Shown here in pieces: positions 23,162 to 32,127 of a stretch of 64,000 nucleotides of DNA. The stretch covers positions 372,001 through 436,000 of the forward strand of contig NZ_JACJGB010000001.1 in assembly GCF_014164775.1 (NCBI RefSeq). The letters run 5' to 3'. The position numbers and the translations under genes were made by a program. The stretch's first letter is position 1. Each line of letters begins with the position of its first letter. This DNA is from Tessaracoccus sp. MC1679. Lineage in GTDB: Bacteria; Actinomycetota; Actinomycetes; Propionibacteriales; Propionibacteriaceae. The notes below the pieces were generated by a model that had not been told where the DNA came from, did no database searches, and saw only the letters and a list, made by a program, of their open reading frames with translations.

Positions 23162-24520
23162 ATGAGCAGGCATCGCGTAGTCATCATCGGCTCCGGATTC
23201 GGCGGGCTGTTCGCGGCCAAGGCGCTGAAGCGGGCGGACGTCGACGTCACGCTCATCGCGAAGACCACCCACCACCTCTTCCAGCCGCTGCTCTACCAGG
23301 TGGCCACCGGGGTGCTGTCCGAGGGCGAGATCGCGCCCGCCACCCGCGAGATCCTGCGGAGGCAGTCCAACGCCCAGGTGCTCCTGGGCTTGGTCGAGGA
23401 CATCGACCTGACCAACCGCGTGGTCAAGTGGCGCTTCCACGACCAGTTCAGCGAGACCCCCTACGACTCCCTCATCGTCGCCGCCGGCGCCGGCCAGTCC
23501 TACTTCGGGAACGACCAGTTCGCCACCTTCGCGCCGGGCATGAAGTCCATCGACGACGCCCTCGAGCTACGCGCGCGCATCTTCAGCTCCTTCGAGATCG
23601 CCGAGTTCACCCGGGACGAGGAGGAGCGACGGCGGATGCTGACCTTCGCCGTCGTCGGCGCCGGCCCCACCGGCGTCGAGATGGCCGGGCAGATCCGCGA
23701 GCTGGCCACCTCGACGCTGCGCGACGAGTTCCGCACCATCGACCCGAGCACGGCGCGCGTCCTCCTCATCGACGGCGCCGCGCAGGTGTTGCCGCCGTTC
23801 GGCCCGGAGCTGGGCGCCAAGGCGCAGAAGACGCTGGAGCGGCTGGGGGTTGAGGTCAAGCTGAACGCGCTCGTCACGGGCGTCGACGAGAACGGCCTCA
23901 CCATCAAGTACCAGGACGGCACGCAGGAGCGCATCGAGTCGTTCGCCAAGGTGTGGGCTGCCGGAGTCCAGGGCAACGAGCTGGGCCGCACGCTGGCGGA
24001 CCAGTCGGGCGCCGAGCTGGACCGCGCCGGGCGTGTGGTGGTGGCCGAGGATCTGTCGCTGCCCGGGCACCCGGAGGTGTTCGTGGTGGGTGACCTGATG
24101 TCCGTGCCGGGCGTGCCGGGCGTGGCCCAGGGGGCGATCCAGGGCGCGAGGCACGCCGCGGCCAAGATCCGCTCGCGCATCGAGCACGCGGGGGATCCGG
24201 GAGCCTTCACCTACAAGGACAAGGGCTCCATGGCCACCATCTCCAAGTTCGCGGCGGTGGCGACGATCGGCTCCATCAAGCTCACCGGTTTCGTGGCCTG
24301 GGTGGCCTGGCTGTTCCTGCACCTGCTCTACATCGCCGGGTTCAAGCAGCGCGTCACCACGCTGCTGAGCTGGGCGTTGACGTTCCTCACCAACGGGCGG
24401 TCGCAGCGCGTCGTCACCAATCAGCAAATGGTGGGACGCCTGGCGTTGGAGCACCTGGGATCGAGAAGTTCTGGCAGGCTGATCAGAGGTAAGAAGGACG
24501 AACTGAAGCCTGGGGGCTGA
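23162..24520 (+). CDS. ndh: Type II NADH dehydrogenase (NAD(P)/FAD-dependent)
   Basis: A 452-residue single-subunit, non-proton-pumping NADH:quinone oxidoreductase. The FAD site GSGFGGLFAAKAL is at the N-terminus, the NADH site VVGAGPTGVEMAGQI is near residue 162, and the second FAD motif EVFVVGDLMSV is near 305. A hydrophobic C-terminal patch (VAWVAWLFLHLLYIAGF) anchors it to the membrane. The ATG at 23162 yields MSRHRVVIIGSG. A DoxX gene starts two bases after its stop, so the two are co-transcribed. Confidence 0.93.
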   Translation: MSRHRVVIIGSGFGGLFAAKALKRADVDVTLIAKTTHHLFQPLLYQVATGVLSEGEIAPATREILRRQSNAQVLLGLVEDIDLTNRVVKWRFHDQFSETPYDSLIVAAGAGQSYFGNDQFATFAPGMKSIDDALELRARIFSSFEIAEFTRDEEERRRMLTFAVVGAGPTGVEMAGQIRELATSTLRDEFRTIDPSTARVLLIDGAAQVLPPFGPELGAKAQKTLERLGVEVKLNALVTGVDENGLTIKYQDGTQERIESFAKVWAAGVQGNELGRTLADQSGAELDRAGRVVVAEDLSLPGHPEVFVVGDLMSVPGVPGVAQGAIQGARHAAAKIRSRIEHAGDPGAFTYKDKGSMATISKFAAVATIGSIKLTGFVAWVAWLFLHLLYIAGFKQRVTTLLSWALTFLTNGRSQRVVTNQQMVGRLALEHLGSRSSGRLIRGKKDELKPGG

Positions 24521-24522
24521 AC

Positions 24523-24993
24523 ATGAAGGCATTTCTGCGGGTGGTGCGCGACATCGCGCTGCTGATAGCGCGCATCGTCGCAGGCGTCACGCTGGTGGCG
24601 CACGGGTGGCACCGCTGGCAGGAGACGGGCATCGACGCCCAGGTGGCCCTCCTCGAAGCAGCCGGGCTCCCCTACGGGACTGGGCTGGTGGTGACCACCA
24701 TCGCGTTCGAGCTCATCGGTGGAGTGCTGCTGGCGTTCGGGCTCGCAACGCCACTGGTGGGTTTGGGCATCGTGGTGCTCAACGTGGCCATCATCCTCAC
24801 CACGAACGCCAACGGCCCGTTCTACCTGCACCTGGGCGGCTGGGAGTACAACGCCATCCAGGCCGCGCTCGGCCTGCTCTTCCTCGTCTACGGCTCCGGA
24901 CGCGCAGGGCTGGACGCCCTGTTCGTGCGCCCCAGGGACGAGACAGACAGCCTCATCGACGAGGCGCCTGGCACACAGACTTCTCACAGGTAA
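24523..24993 (+). CDS. DoxX family membrane protein
   Basis: A 156-residue protein with four hydrophobic segments and the DoxX hallmarks: RIVAGVTLVAHGWHRW near the start, FELIGGVLLAFGLATPLVG in the middle and GGWEYNAIQAALGL before the last helix. DoxX proteins are linked to respiratory or thiol/oxidant functions; coupling to ndh (two-base gap) supports a respiratory-membrane role. The tail after residue 135 is polar. Confidence 0.88.
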   Translation: MKAFLRVVRDIALLIARIVAGVTLVAHGWHRWQETGIDAQVALLEAAGLPYGTGLVVTTIAFELIGGVLLAFGLATPLVGLGIVVLNVAIILTTNANGPFYLHLGGWEYNAIQAALGLLFLVYGSGRAGLDALFVRPRDETDSLIDEAPGTQTSHR

Positions 24994-25033
24994 CCCATAG
25001 CTGGGGCCCCAGGTGGGGTGCCACAGTAGTGCC

Positions 25034-25759
25034 ATGGCAATCACCGATCCCCTCACGCGCCCCGACGGCACCGCGATCCGCATTCTCACCGTCGACGACG
25101 AGCCCAGCCTGATCGAGTTGCTGTCGATGGCCATGCGCTACGAGGGGTGGGACGTGTACACGGCCTCCACCGGCAGCGACGCGGTGCGCGTGGCGAGGGA
25201 GGCCCAGCCGGACGCGCTGGTGCTGGACATGATGCTGCCGGACTTCGACGGCCTCGAGGTGATGCGCCGCATCCGCGCCGAGCAACCCGACGTGCCGGTG
25301 ATCTTCCTGACCGCCCGCGACGGGGTGTCGGATCGGGTCGCCGGGCTCACCGCCGGCGGCGACGACTACGTCACCAAGCCGTTCTCGCTGGAGGAGGTCA
25401 TCGCCCGGCTCCGTGGCCTGCTGCGGCGCAGCGGCGCCACCAGCGTGCGGCTCGACACGCAGCTCGTGGTCGGCGACCTGGTGCTGGACGAGGATTCCCA
25501 CGAGGTGACCCGGGCCGGGGCGCAGATCAAGCTGACCGCCACCGAGTTCGAGCTGCTGCGCTTCCTCATGCGCAACCCCAGGCGCGTGCTGTCGAAGGCG
25601 CAGATCCTGGACCGCGTCTGGAACTACGACTTCGGCGGCCAGGCCAACGTCGTCGAGTTGTACATCTCCTACCTGCGCAAGAAGATCGACGCGGACCGCG
25701 AGCCCATGATCCACACCATGCGCGGGGCCGGCTACGTGCTTCGCCCGGCGGGCGCATGA
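25034..25759 (+). CDS. OmpR/PhoB-family response regulator
   Basis: A 241-residue two-component regulator. The receiver domain has acidic residues D21-D22 in TVDDEPS, phospho-acceptor Asp65 (LVLDMMLPD) and Lys115 (TKPF). A winged-helix DNA-binding domain follows, with LTATEFELLRFLM and SYLRKKID. The ATG at 25034 is preferred over one seven codons upstream. Its stop overlaps the kinase start as ATGA, so the pair is co-expressed. It resembles the TrcR/MprA group, but its target genes cannot be read from the window. Confidence 0.93.
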   Translation: MAITDPLTRPDGTAIRILTVDDEPSLIELLSMAMRYEGWDVYTASTGSDAVRVAREAQPDALVLDMMLPDFDGLEVMRRIRAEQPDVPVIFLTARDGVSDRVAGLTAGGDDYVTKPFSLEEVIARLRGLLRRSGATSVRLDTQLVVGDLVLDEDSHEVTRAGAQIKLTATEFELLRFLMRNPRRVLSKAQILDRVWNYDFGGQANVVELYISYLRKKIDADREPMIHTMRGAGYVLRPAGA

Positions 25760-27225
25760 CACGGGAGCAGCAGCGGGGGTCGCTGGCGGGGCAGCTGCAG
25801 CCGCGGCTGGTGTTGACGGTCGCGGTGATGGGCATCCTCGTGGCGCTCACCACGGTGCTGGCGCTGCGCACCATCCTGTACAACCAGCTCGACGCGGAAC
25901 TCGACGCGGCGCAGGTGCGTCAGAGCCGCAGCGACGGACCCTACGACGGCCCACCCGGCCTGGAGACCCCCGGCATGAGGGTGGGCACCGTGATCGCGGC
26001 GGAGCTCACCAACGGCACGGCCCTCGGCGGGGTCGTCGGCGACGGATCCACCAGCTCGTCGATGACGGTGGCGGCGTGGGAGGCGCTGCTCGCGGTCCCG
26101 GTCGACAACAACAAGCACACCGTCAGCGTCCCCGGGCTCGGCGACTACCGGGTTCAGGCGCGCGCCACGCCGATCGGGACGGTGGTGGTCGGCCTACCGG
26201 TGGCGGACATTCAGCGGACGGTGCTGTGGTTGTCGCTGTTGGCGGCAGCTGTGAGCCTCGTGGCGATCTCGGCCACCGCTGCGGTGACGCGCGCGGTGCT
26301 GGTGAGCGCCACCCAGCCGCTGGTGGCGCTGACGGACACAGCCGACGAGGTGAGCCGGCTGGAGCTGGAGCGCGGCTCGGTGGCTGTGCCACGGGTCGAG
26401 ACCGGGCCGCTGCCCGAGAACAACGAAGTGACGCGGCTGTCGACGGCGTTCAACCAGATGCTGGGGCGCGTCGAGGGGGCGCTGCTGGCGCGCGAGAGCT
26501 CGGAGGCGAAGCTTCGGCGGTTCGTGGCAGATGCGTCGCACGAGCTACGCAATCCCCTGGCGGCGATCCGCGGATACGCGGAGCTGGGGCAGCGTTCACC
26601 GGAGGGGACCCCGCACGCGCTGAACCGGATCGGGGCCGAATCGGAGCGGATGACGAAGCTGGTCAACGACCTGCTGCTACTGGCCCGGCTGGACGCGGAC
26701 GCATCCGTGGAGCTGAGGCCTGTGGACGCCGTCGAGGTGGTGCTCAACGCTGTCAGCGACGCGCAGGCCGTCAGCCGCGACCACCGCTGGATGCTGGACC
26801 TGCCGGAGCAGGGCGTCGAGGTGCTGGCGGACGCCGACCAGTTGCACCAGGTGATGGTGAACCTGCTGTCCAACGCCCGCACCCACACCCCGCCCGGCAC
26901 GACGGTGACCACCGCCGTGTCCGCGCTGCCGGGGGCACCGTTCGGTGGGCACGCGGCGGGCGCGGGTGTCGCGGTGATCCACGTGATCGACGACGGGCCG
27001 GGGATCCCTGAAGAGGCGCTGCCGCAGGTGTTCGAGCGGTTCGTGCGGGCCGACGATGCGAGGGCCCACTCGGCGGCGCAGTCCACCGGGCTGGGGCTGG
27101 CGATCGTGCGCGCGGTCGTCGAGGGATTCGGCGGGACGGCCTCTGTGGAGTCGCGGCCGGGACGGACGTGCTTCACGGTGACGCTGCCGCTCGCGCAGGC
27201 CCACACTCCGAATCCGGCCCGGTGA
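25756..27225 (+). CDS. Sensor histidine kinase
   Basis: A 489-residue membrane kinase. A first membrane helix (about residues 18-40) and a second near 155-180 flank an extracytoplasmic sensor of about 110 residues; a HAMP domain, phospho-acceptor His262 (DASHELRNPLAAIRGY) and an ATPase domain with an N-box LSNARTHT, DDGPGIP and GLGLAIV follow. It pairs with the overlapping response regulator. The signal is unknown. Confidence 0.93.
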   Translation: MTREQQRGSLAGQLQPRLVLTVAVMGILVALTTVLALRTILYNQLDAELDAAQVRQSRSDGPYDGPPGLETPGMRVGTVIAAELTNGTALGGVVGDGSTSSSMTVAAWEALLAVPVDNNKHTVSVPGLGDYRVQARATPIGTVVVGLPVADIQRTVLWLSLLAAAVSLVAISATAAVTRAVLVSATQPLVALTDTADEVSRLELERGSVAVPRVETGPLPENNEVTRLSTAFNQMLGRVEGALLARESSEAKLRRFVADASHELRNPLAAIRGYAELGQRSPEGTPHALNRIGAESERMTKLVNDLLLLARLDADASVELRPVDAVEVVLNAVSDAQAVSRDHRWMLDLPEQGVEVLADADQLHQVMVNLLSNARTHTPPGTTVTTAVSALPGAPFGGHAAGAGVAVIHVIDDGPGIPEEALPQVFERFVRADDARAHSAAQSTGLGLAIVRAVVEGFGGTASVESRPGRTCFTVTLPLAQAHTPNPAR

Positions 27226-27228
27226 CCA

Positions 27229-27250
27229 CCTCCCCGGGGGAGGGGCTTTT
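27229..27250 (+). terminator. Rho-independent terminator after the histidine kinase gene
   Basis: CCTCCCCGGGGGAGG (27229-27243) forms a compact GC stem shortly after the kinase stop, and a TTTT run ends at 27250. Confidence 0.6.
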
Positions 27251-27442
27251 CCAGTGGGGATTCTGGGACGGTAGACCGTCCCTGGGGCCACACTGAAAAT
27301 GCGCCCAGCGGCGTCGGTCCCGCTCATCGGGCCGTCCAAGGCTGTAGCCCGCTCCGAAACACCAGGAACGCCCCGCATCCACGTAGTCTCGTGGCCGTTG
27401 AAACAGCCCACCGTCGGGCCAGCAGGAAGAGAAGGACAATCC

Positions 27443-28138
27443 ATGGAGATCACGCGCTCTGCGCTCGCCCAGATGGTGGACCACACCCTGCTGAAGACCG
27501 ACGCCACCCGCGCCCAGGTCTCCGCGCTCGTCGCGGAGGCGCGGGAGCTGGGCCTGTACTCGGTATGCGTGTCTCCGTCGATGCTGCCCATCACAGAGGA
27601 TCTGGGCGACGTGAAGGTGGCCACAGTGTGCGGGTTCCCCTCGGGCAATCACACCGCTGCGACGAAGGCTGCTGAGGCGGCGGAGTCGTCGCAGCTGGGC
27701 GCCGATGAGATCGACATGGTGATCAACATCGGCCTCCTCAAGGAGGGCCGGGCTGACGCCGTCGAGGCGGAGATCCGCGCCGCGCGCGAGGCGACCACCG
27801 GGCTGCTGAAGGTGATCATCGAGTCCGCTGCGCTGACCGACGACGAGATCGTCGCGGCGTGCAAGGCCGCCGAGGCGGCGGGCGCGGACTACGTGAAGAC
27901 CTCCACCGGGTTCCACCCGGCGGGCGGGGCGTCGGTGCACGCGGTGAAGTTGATGGCGGCGACGGTGGGCGAGCGCCTGGGCGTCAAGGCCAGTGGCGGG
28001 ATCCGCGACTACGCGACGGCCAATGCGATGGTCGAGGCGGGGGCGACGCGGCTGGGACTGTCGGGGTCGCGGGCGGTGCTCGACGGAGCCGACGGCGTCG
28101 CCACCTCGAAGCACGTCGGCATGGGCTCCGCCTACTGA
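27443..28138 (+). CDS. deoC: Deoxyribose-phosphate aldolase
   Basis: Class I aldolase splitting 2-deoxyribose 5-phosphate into glyceraldehyde 3-phosphate and acetaldehyde in deoxynucleoside breakdown. The 231-residue protein has Asp92 ([10 protein letters not shown]), the Schiff-base Lys152 (DYVKTSTGF) and Lys182 ([10 protein letters not shown]) expected of the family. The ATG at 27443 follows AGAAGGAC. It has its own promoter region after the upstream terminator; the spacer after it carries repeats. Confidence 0.96.
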   Translation: MEITRSALAQMVDHTLLKTDATRAQVSALVAEARELGLYSVCVSPSMLPITEDLGDVKVATVCGFPSGNHTAATKAAEAAESSQLGADEIDMVINIGLLKEGRADAVEAEIRAAREATTGLLKVIIESAALTDDEIVAACKAAEAAGADYVKTSTGFHPAGGASVHAVKLMAATVGERLGVKASGGIRDYATANAMVEAGATRLGLSGSRAVLDGADGVATSKHVGMGSAY

Positions 28139-28160
28139 CCCTGGTCGCGTGACTACTCCG

Positions 28161-28207
28161 CACTAGAGCGGGTTGTGCGGGGATCCGGGAGCCGACGCGC
28201 GGGCGGC
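28161..28207 (+). repeat. Fragment of the 180-bp repeat family (copy D)
   Basis: Only the distal end of the element is present: CTAG-GCG ... GGGAGCCGACGCGCGGGCGGCC resembles the corresponding end of the copy at 31.7-31.9 kb. No gene is visible from 28139 to 28799; this spacer holds this fragment plus copies C and A. Confidence 0.55.
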
Positions 28208-28263
28208 CCCCTGGTGGCGGGTCGGATCTTCGTCCGTGGCATTGCTGTGGCTGGGCAGATTGA

Positions 28264-28437
28264 GGGCCGCCCGCGCCTCGGTTCCCGGCTCCCCGCTGAT
28301 GTGCCCTGTGGCGTGGTCGGGTCCGGAGGACGGTAGTCGGGGCGGCGCTGTGGCCGGGCCTACCTGAGCGGGATGCGAGCTGGGTGATCCTCAGGATGGG
28401 CACCGCTGCGCAGTGCCGCCCCGCCTCCGTCCCCCTT
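28264..28437 (-). repeat. 180-bp interspersed repeat, copy C (inverted)
   Basis: Read on the minus strand this copy starts GGGGGACGG, contains the hairpin-forming block GGCACTGCGCAGCGGTGCC, then GATCACCCAGCTCGC, and ends GGAACCGAGGCGCGGGCGGCC. The same blocks in the same order and spacing occur in copies A and B. It is inverted relative to copy A, which lies about 60 bases away, so the pair could form a large stem. Confidence 0.75.
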
Positions 28438-28498
28438 GCTCGCTGGGTCCAGGGCGTCAGTCGCTGAAACGAGCATGGGGAATCGAAACGAATCCTCG

Positions 28499-28732
28499 AG
28501 GGTGGGGAACGGCAGGGCGGCTCCGCGTCGGGATGCCCAACCTTGGGATCACCCGGCTGGCCTCCCGCCTCGGCGGACTGTTGCCAGGGCCGCCCTGACG
28601 GGCCGCACCCGGACCCGACGACGCCACGCGCAGAACGAGTGCGGGGAGGCGGGAATCGAGGCCCGGGCGGCCTCACGACCCGACCCAAGCAGACCTGCGG
28701 GTGCGAACGGATCATGGACCAGCGGCCGCCCG
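28499..28732 (+). repeat. 180-bp interspersed repeat, copy A
   Basis: Begins GGTGGGGAACGGCAGGGCGG, then ATGCCCAACCTTGGGATCACC, CGCCACGCGCAGAAC and GCCCGGGCGGCCTCAC, aligning along its whole length with copy B at 31.7 kb. The hairpin block is degenerate here. No function is recognised; it lies between deoC and the 3' end of the ABC exporter gene. Confidence 0.75.
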
Positions 28733-28799
28733 GGTCTCGACTCACGGCTCCCGGCACCGGCAGCCGTTTCGGTCAGCCGGTCGGATCGCCGTCGCGCCC

Positions 28800-30677
28800 T
28801 CAGTCGCTGAACTGGGTGGCGTACAGCGTGGCGTACGACCCGCCCGCGGACAGCAGCTCAGCGTGGGTTCCCCGCTCGACGACCCGGCCGTCCTCCACGA
28901 CGAGGATCTGGTCCGCGTGCCGCACCGTCGATAACCGGTGGGCGATGACGATCGCGGTGCGGCCGGCCCGGGCGGTGTCGAGCGCCCGCTGTACCAACGT
29001 CTCCGACTCCGAGTCCAGGTGCGCCGTCGCCTCGTCGAGGACCAGGATCGGCGGGGCCTTCAGGAGCAGCCGGGCGATCGCGAACCGCTGCCGCTCCCCG
29101 CCGCTCAGCCGGTAGCCGCGCTCGCCCACGACTGTGCCCAGCCCGTCGGGCAGCCGCCGCACCAGTCCCGCGATCTGCGCCGCCTCCAGCGCCGCCCACA
29201 GTTCCTCGGCCGTTGCTGACGGGCGGGCGTAGCGGAGGTTTGCCTCGATCGTGTCGTGGAACAGGTGCGCGTCCTGGGTGACGTAGCCGATCTCATCCTG
29301 CAGCGAGGCAAGGGCCAGCCGTCGCACGTCCTCCCCCGCGATCTCGACCCTCCCGGAATCAACGTCATACAGCCGCGCGAGCAGGTGGGTGATGGTGGTC
29401 TTCCCCGCCCCCGACGGCCCCACCAGCGCCACGGTCTGCCCCGGCTCAGCTTCGAACGACACCCCCTTGAGCACCGGCTGGTTGGCCGACTCCCCGGCGG
29501 CGGCCGTCGGCTCCAACGACTCAAGCGACACCGTCGCCGCGTCCGGATACGTGAACCATACGTCGCGGAACGCCACCGAAGGAGGACCGGAGACGGGCTT
29601 GGCATCTGGGGCGTCGACGATCAGGGGTTCGAGGTCCAGGACCTCGAAGACCCTCTCGAAGCTGACCAGCGCGCTCATGATGTCCACCCGCAGGTTGGAC
29701 AGCTGCATCAGCGGCCCGTACAGCCGGGCGAGGAGTGCCACCAGCGCCGTGAGCGTCCCGACGGTCAACTCGTCCTGTGCCGCCGCGACCCCGCCGAACC
29801 CGTAGAACAGCGCCGTCGCCAGCGCCCCGACGAGCCCCATCGTCGTCATGAACACCCGCGAGATCATCGCGATCTTCACACCCGAGTCCGCCACGTCCTT
29901 GGACTGCTTGGCGAAGATCCGATGCTCGGTGTCCAGGTCCCCGAAGAGCTTGACGAGCAGCGCCCCGGAGACGGTGAACCGCTCGGTCATGGTGGCCGAC
30001 ATCTCCGCGTTCTGGGTCATCCGCAGCCGCGACAGTCCCGCCAGCTTGGTGCCCACCATCCGTGCCGGCACCATGAAGATCGGCAGCAATACCAGCGCCG
30101 CCAGGGTCAGTGGCCAGGACAGCGCCAGCATTGACGCCAGCACCAGCACCAGCGTGATGGAGTTGCTGACGACGGTGGACAGCGTCGAGGTGAACGCCTG
30201 CTGGGCGCCGTTGACGTCCGACTGCAGCCGCGACACCAGCTTCCCCGTGTGCGAGCGGCTGAAGAACGCGATGGGCATCCGGAGCATGTGGTCGAAGATC
30301 TGGGTGCGCATCGAATAGATCAGCCCCTCGCCGATCCTGGCCGAGCACCATCGCTCCACGATCTGCAGCAGCGCCGACCCCACCGCCATACCGGCGACGG
30401 CGACCGCCAGCCAGATGATGACCTCGATATCGCCCGCGAGCACGCCGTCGTCGATGATCCGCTGGAACAGCAGCAGCGGCGCCACCGACAACGCGCTGCT
30501 GGCGATCACGGTGACGAGGAAGATGATGATGAGGCCCTTGAAGGGCGAGCCGTAGGCAATCACCCGACGGGCGGTGCCGCGGTCCAATTTGTGCTGCTTG
30601 ATCGCCGGGTCCGCCGCGAGGCGCCCGAGCATCCGACCGCCGCCCATGCCGCCGCCGCCCCCCTGCCCGACGCTCAT
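28800..30677 (-). CDS. ABC exporter, fused membrane and ATPase domains
   Basis: A 625-residue half-transporter of the MsbA/LmrA type: six membrane helices at about residues 45-330, followed by an ATPase domain with Walker A GPSGAGKTT, signature LSGGERQRFAIA, Walker B ILVLDEATAHLD and the H-loop IAHRLST. The N-terminus is glycine-rich (GQGGGGGMGGGRM). It probably works as a homodimer that exports a lipid or drug-like compound; the substrate is not visible. Monocistronic, divergent from dcd. Confidence 0.92.
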   Translation of the reverse strand: MSVGQGGGGGMGGGRMLGRLAADPAIKQHKLDRGTARRVIAYGSPFKGLIIIFLVTVIASSALSVAPLLLFQRIIDDGVLAGDIEVIIWLAVAVAGMAVGSALLQIVERWCSARIGEGLIYSMRTQIFDHMLRMPIAFFSRSHTGKLVSRLQSDVNGAQQAFTSTLSTVVSNSITLVLVLASMLALSWPLTLAALVLLPIFMVPARMVGTKLAGLSRLRMTQNAEMSATMTERFTVSGALLVKLFGDLDTEHRIFAKQSKDVADSGVKIAMISRVFMTTMGLVGALATALFYGFGGVAAAQDELTVGTLTALVALLARLYGPLMQLSNLRVDIMSALVSFERVFEVLDLEPLIVDAPDAKPVSGPPSVAFRDVWFTYPDAATVSLESLEPTAAAGESANQPVLKGVSFEAEPGQTVALVGPSGAGKTTITHLLARLYDVDSGRVEIAGEDVRRLALASLQDEIGYVTQDAHLFHDTIEANLRYARPSATAEELWAALEAAQIAGLVRRLPDGLGTVVGERGYRLSGGERQRFAIARLLLKAPPILVLDEATAHLDSESETLVQRALDTARAGRTAIVIAHRLSTVRHADQILVVEDGRVVERGTHAELLSAGGSYATLYATQFSD

Positions 30678-30800
30678 CCGCCACCCCTCGCCGCCCGTCG
30701 TCGGGCTGGTCGCCGGGGCCCGCGCCGCGGCTCACCCAGCCTAGCCGTGCCTGCATGGTCCTGATGTCGCTGAGGGCGTGCGGGGCGTTAGGCTCTGCCC

Positions 30801-31376
30801 ATGCTGCTGAGCGACCGCGACATCCTCGGAGAAGTCCACACAGGGGGGATCCTCCTCGACCCCTGGGATCCCAGCATGGTCCAGCCGTCCAGCGTGGACG
30901 TGCGGCTCGACAAGTTCTTCCGGGTGTTCGAGAACCACCGCTACCCGTCGATCGACCCGTCGGTGGAGCAGCCGGATCTCACCCGCCTCATCGAGACGCC
31001 GGTGGACGAGCCGTTCGTGCTGCACCCCGGCGAGTTCGTGCTGGGGTCGACGTACGAGCGGGTCACGCTCGGTCCGGCGGTCGCGGCGCGGTTGGAGGGG
31101 AAGTCGTCGCTGGGCCGCCTCGGCCTGCTCACGCATTCGACGGCGGGCTTCATCGACCCGGGCTTCTCCGGCCACGTGACCCTCGAGCTGTCCAACATGG
31201 CGACGCTGCCGGTGAAGCTCTGGCCTGGGATGAAGATCGGCCAGCTGTGCTTCTTCCAGCTCAGCTCGCCCGCGGAGCATCCGTACGGGTCGTCGCAGTA
31301 CGGGTCGCGGTACCAGGGCCAGCGCGGGCCGACGCCGTCGCGCTCGCACCTCAACTTCCACCGCACCTCGGTATAG
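30801..31376 (+). CDS. dcd: dCTP deaminase (probably bifunctional, dUMP-forming)
   Basis: A 191-residue trimeric enzyme of the dCTP deaminase/dUTPase fold. Family segments visible: [32 protein letters not shown] with the catalytic Glu/Lys/Ser region, [19 protein letters not shown], and the C-terminal lid around [15 protein letters not shown]. Actinobacterial members of this type convert dCTP directly to dUMP; that assignment here is from family knowledge. The ATG at 30801 is the only reasonable start. Confidence 0.94.
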   Translation: MLLSDRDILGEVHTGGILLDPWDPSMVQPSSVDVRLDKFFRVFENHRYPSIDPSVEQPDLTRLIETPVDEPFVLHPGEFVLGSTYERVTLGPAVAARLEGKSSLGRLGLLTHSTAGFIDPGFSGHVTLELSNMATLPVKLWPGMKIGQLCFFQLSSPAEHPYGSSQYGSRYQGQRGPTPSRSHLNFHRTSV

Positions 31377-31467
31377 CCCCCTCTCTCGACATGCGACGAC
31401 GCTGGCGGGCCACTCCCCACCGCTGGTTGAGCCAGCCGCGGCGCGAAGCGCCCGCTGCTGCGTCGAC

Positions 31468-31505
31468 GTTGGTTTGCTGCAGTTGCTGAAGTTGGTTTGC
31501 TGCAG
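31468..31505 (+). repeat. Two 15-bp direct repeats in a low-GC patch
   Basis: GTTGGTTTGCTGCAG occurs at 31468-31482 and again at 31491-31505; TCGTCGGATG is also repeated just downstream. No gene is visible between 31377 and 32127, and this T-rich patch differs in composition from its neighbours. Confidence 0.6.
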
Positions 31506-31577
31506 TCTCGTCGTGTTGCTGTGTTCGTCGGATGGGTGTTCTGTCTCGTCGGATGAGTCTTGATGGACGCAGTCGTC

Positions 31578-32118
31578 GGTTTCGACGCGGGCTGCGCCGC
31601 TTCGCGGCTTGGCCCGGCTCAACCAGCGTGGGGAGTGCGCGCCGCGGCTGGGTCAGGCGATTGCGGTGACAGCCAGGGTGGGGGACGGCAGGGCGGCACT
31701 GCGCAGCGGTGCCCAACCCGACGATCACCCAACTGGCGTCCCGCCCCGGCGGACCCGAACCGAGGCCGCCCTGCCGGGTCGCGCCCGAACGCGACGACGC
31801 CACCGGCAACCTAGTGCGCGGAGACGGGAGCCGAGGCGCGGGCGGCCTCATTCCCAGACCACAGCGTTGCGGCCACTCAGAGCCAGACGGTGACAACGGC
31901 CGCCCGTGCGTCGGGTCCCGACTTCGCGCACCGTGCGCGGGTCGGTTTCGACGCGGGTTGCGCCGCTTCGCGGCTTGGCCCGGCTCAACCCAAGTCGACG
32001 CGGGCTGTGCCGCTTCGCGGCTTGGCCCGGCTCAACCAGCGGGAGGCGCGGCTTGGCCCGGCTCAACCCAAGTCGACGCGGGCTGCGCCGCTTCGCGGCT
32101 TGGCCCGGCTCAACCGAC
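31578..32118 (-). repeat. Cluster of GGTTGAGCC...GCGTCGAAACC repeats
   Basis: Read on the minus strand the unit is GGTTGAGCCGGGCCAAGCC, GCGAAGCGGC, then GCGTCGAAACC, with an internal hairpin around CCGCGAAGCGG. Near-identical copies lie at about 31578-31622, 31943-31987, 31994-32036 and 32073-32116, with a half unit near 32049. The last four are in tandem. The 180-bp element copy B is inserted between the first and second units. Confidence 0.85.
31677..31906 (+). repeat. 180-bp interspersed repeat, copy B
   Basis: Starts GGGTGGGGGACGGCAGGG, with the 8-bp hairpin block GGCACTGCGCAGCGGTGCC, GATCACCCAACTGGCGTCCC, GCGACGACGCCACCGGCAAC and GGAGCCGAGGCGCGGGCGGCC. It aligns end to end with copy A (28499-28732) and inverted copy C. 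Around GTG 31709 the three copies differ mostly at third codon positions over about a dozen codons (see findings). Confidence 0.8.
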
Positions 32119-32127
32119 GGGGGTGGG

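Noticed and set aside
28139-28799. Short frames within the repeat-filled spacer as ordinary genes
   Set aside because: Frames are not conserved among repeat copies beyond about a dozen codons, and no ribosome sites or domains are seen.
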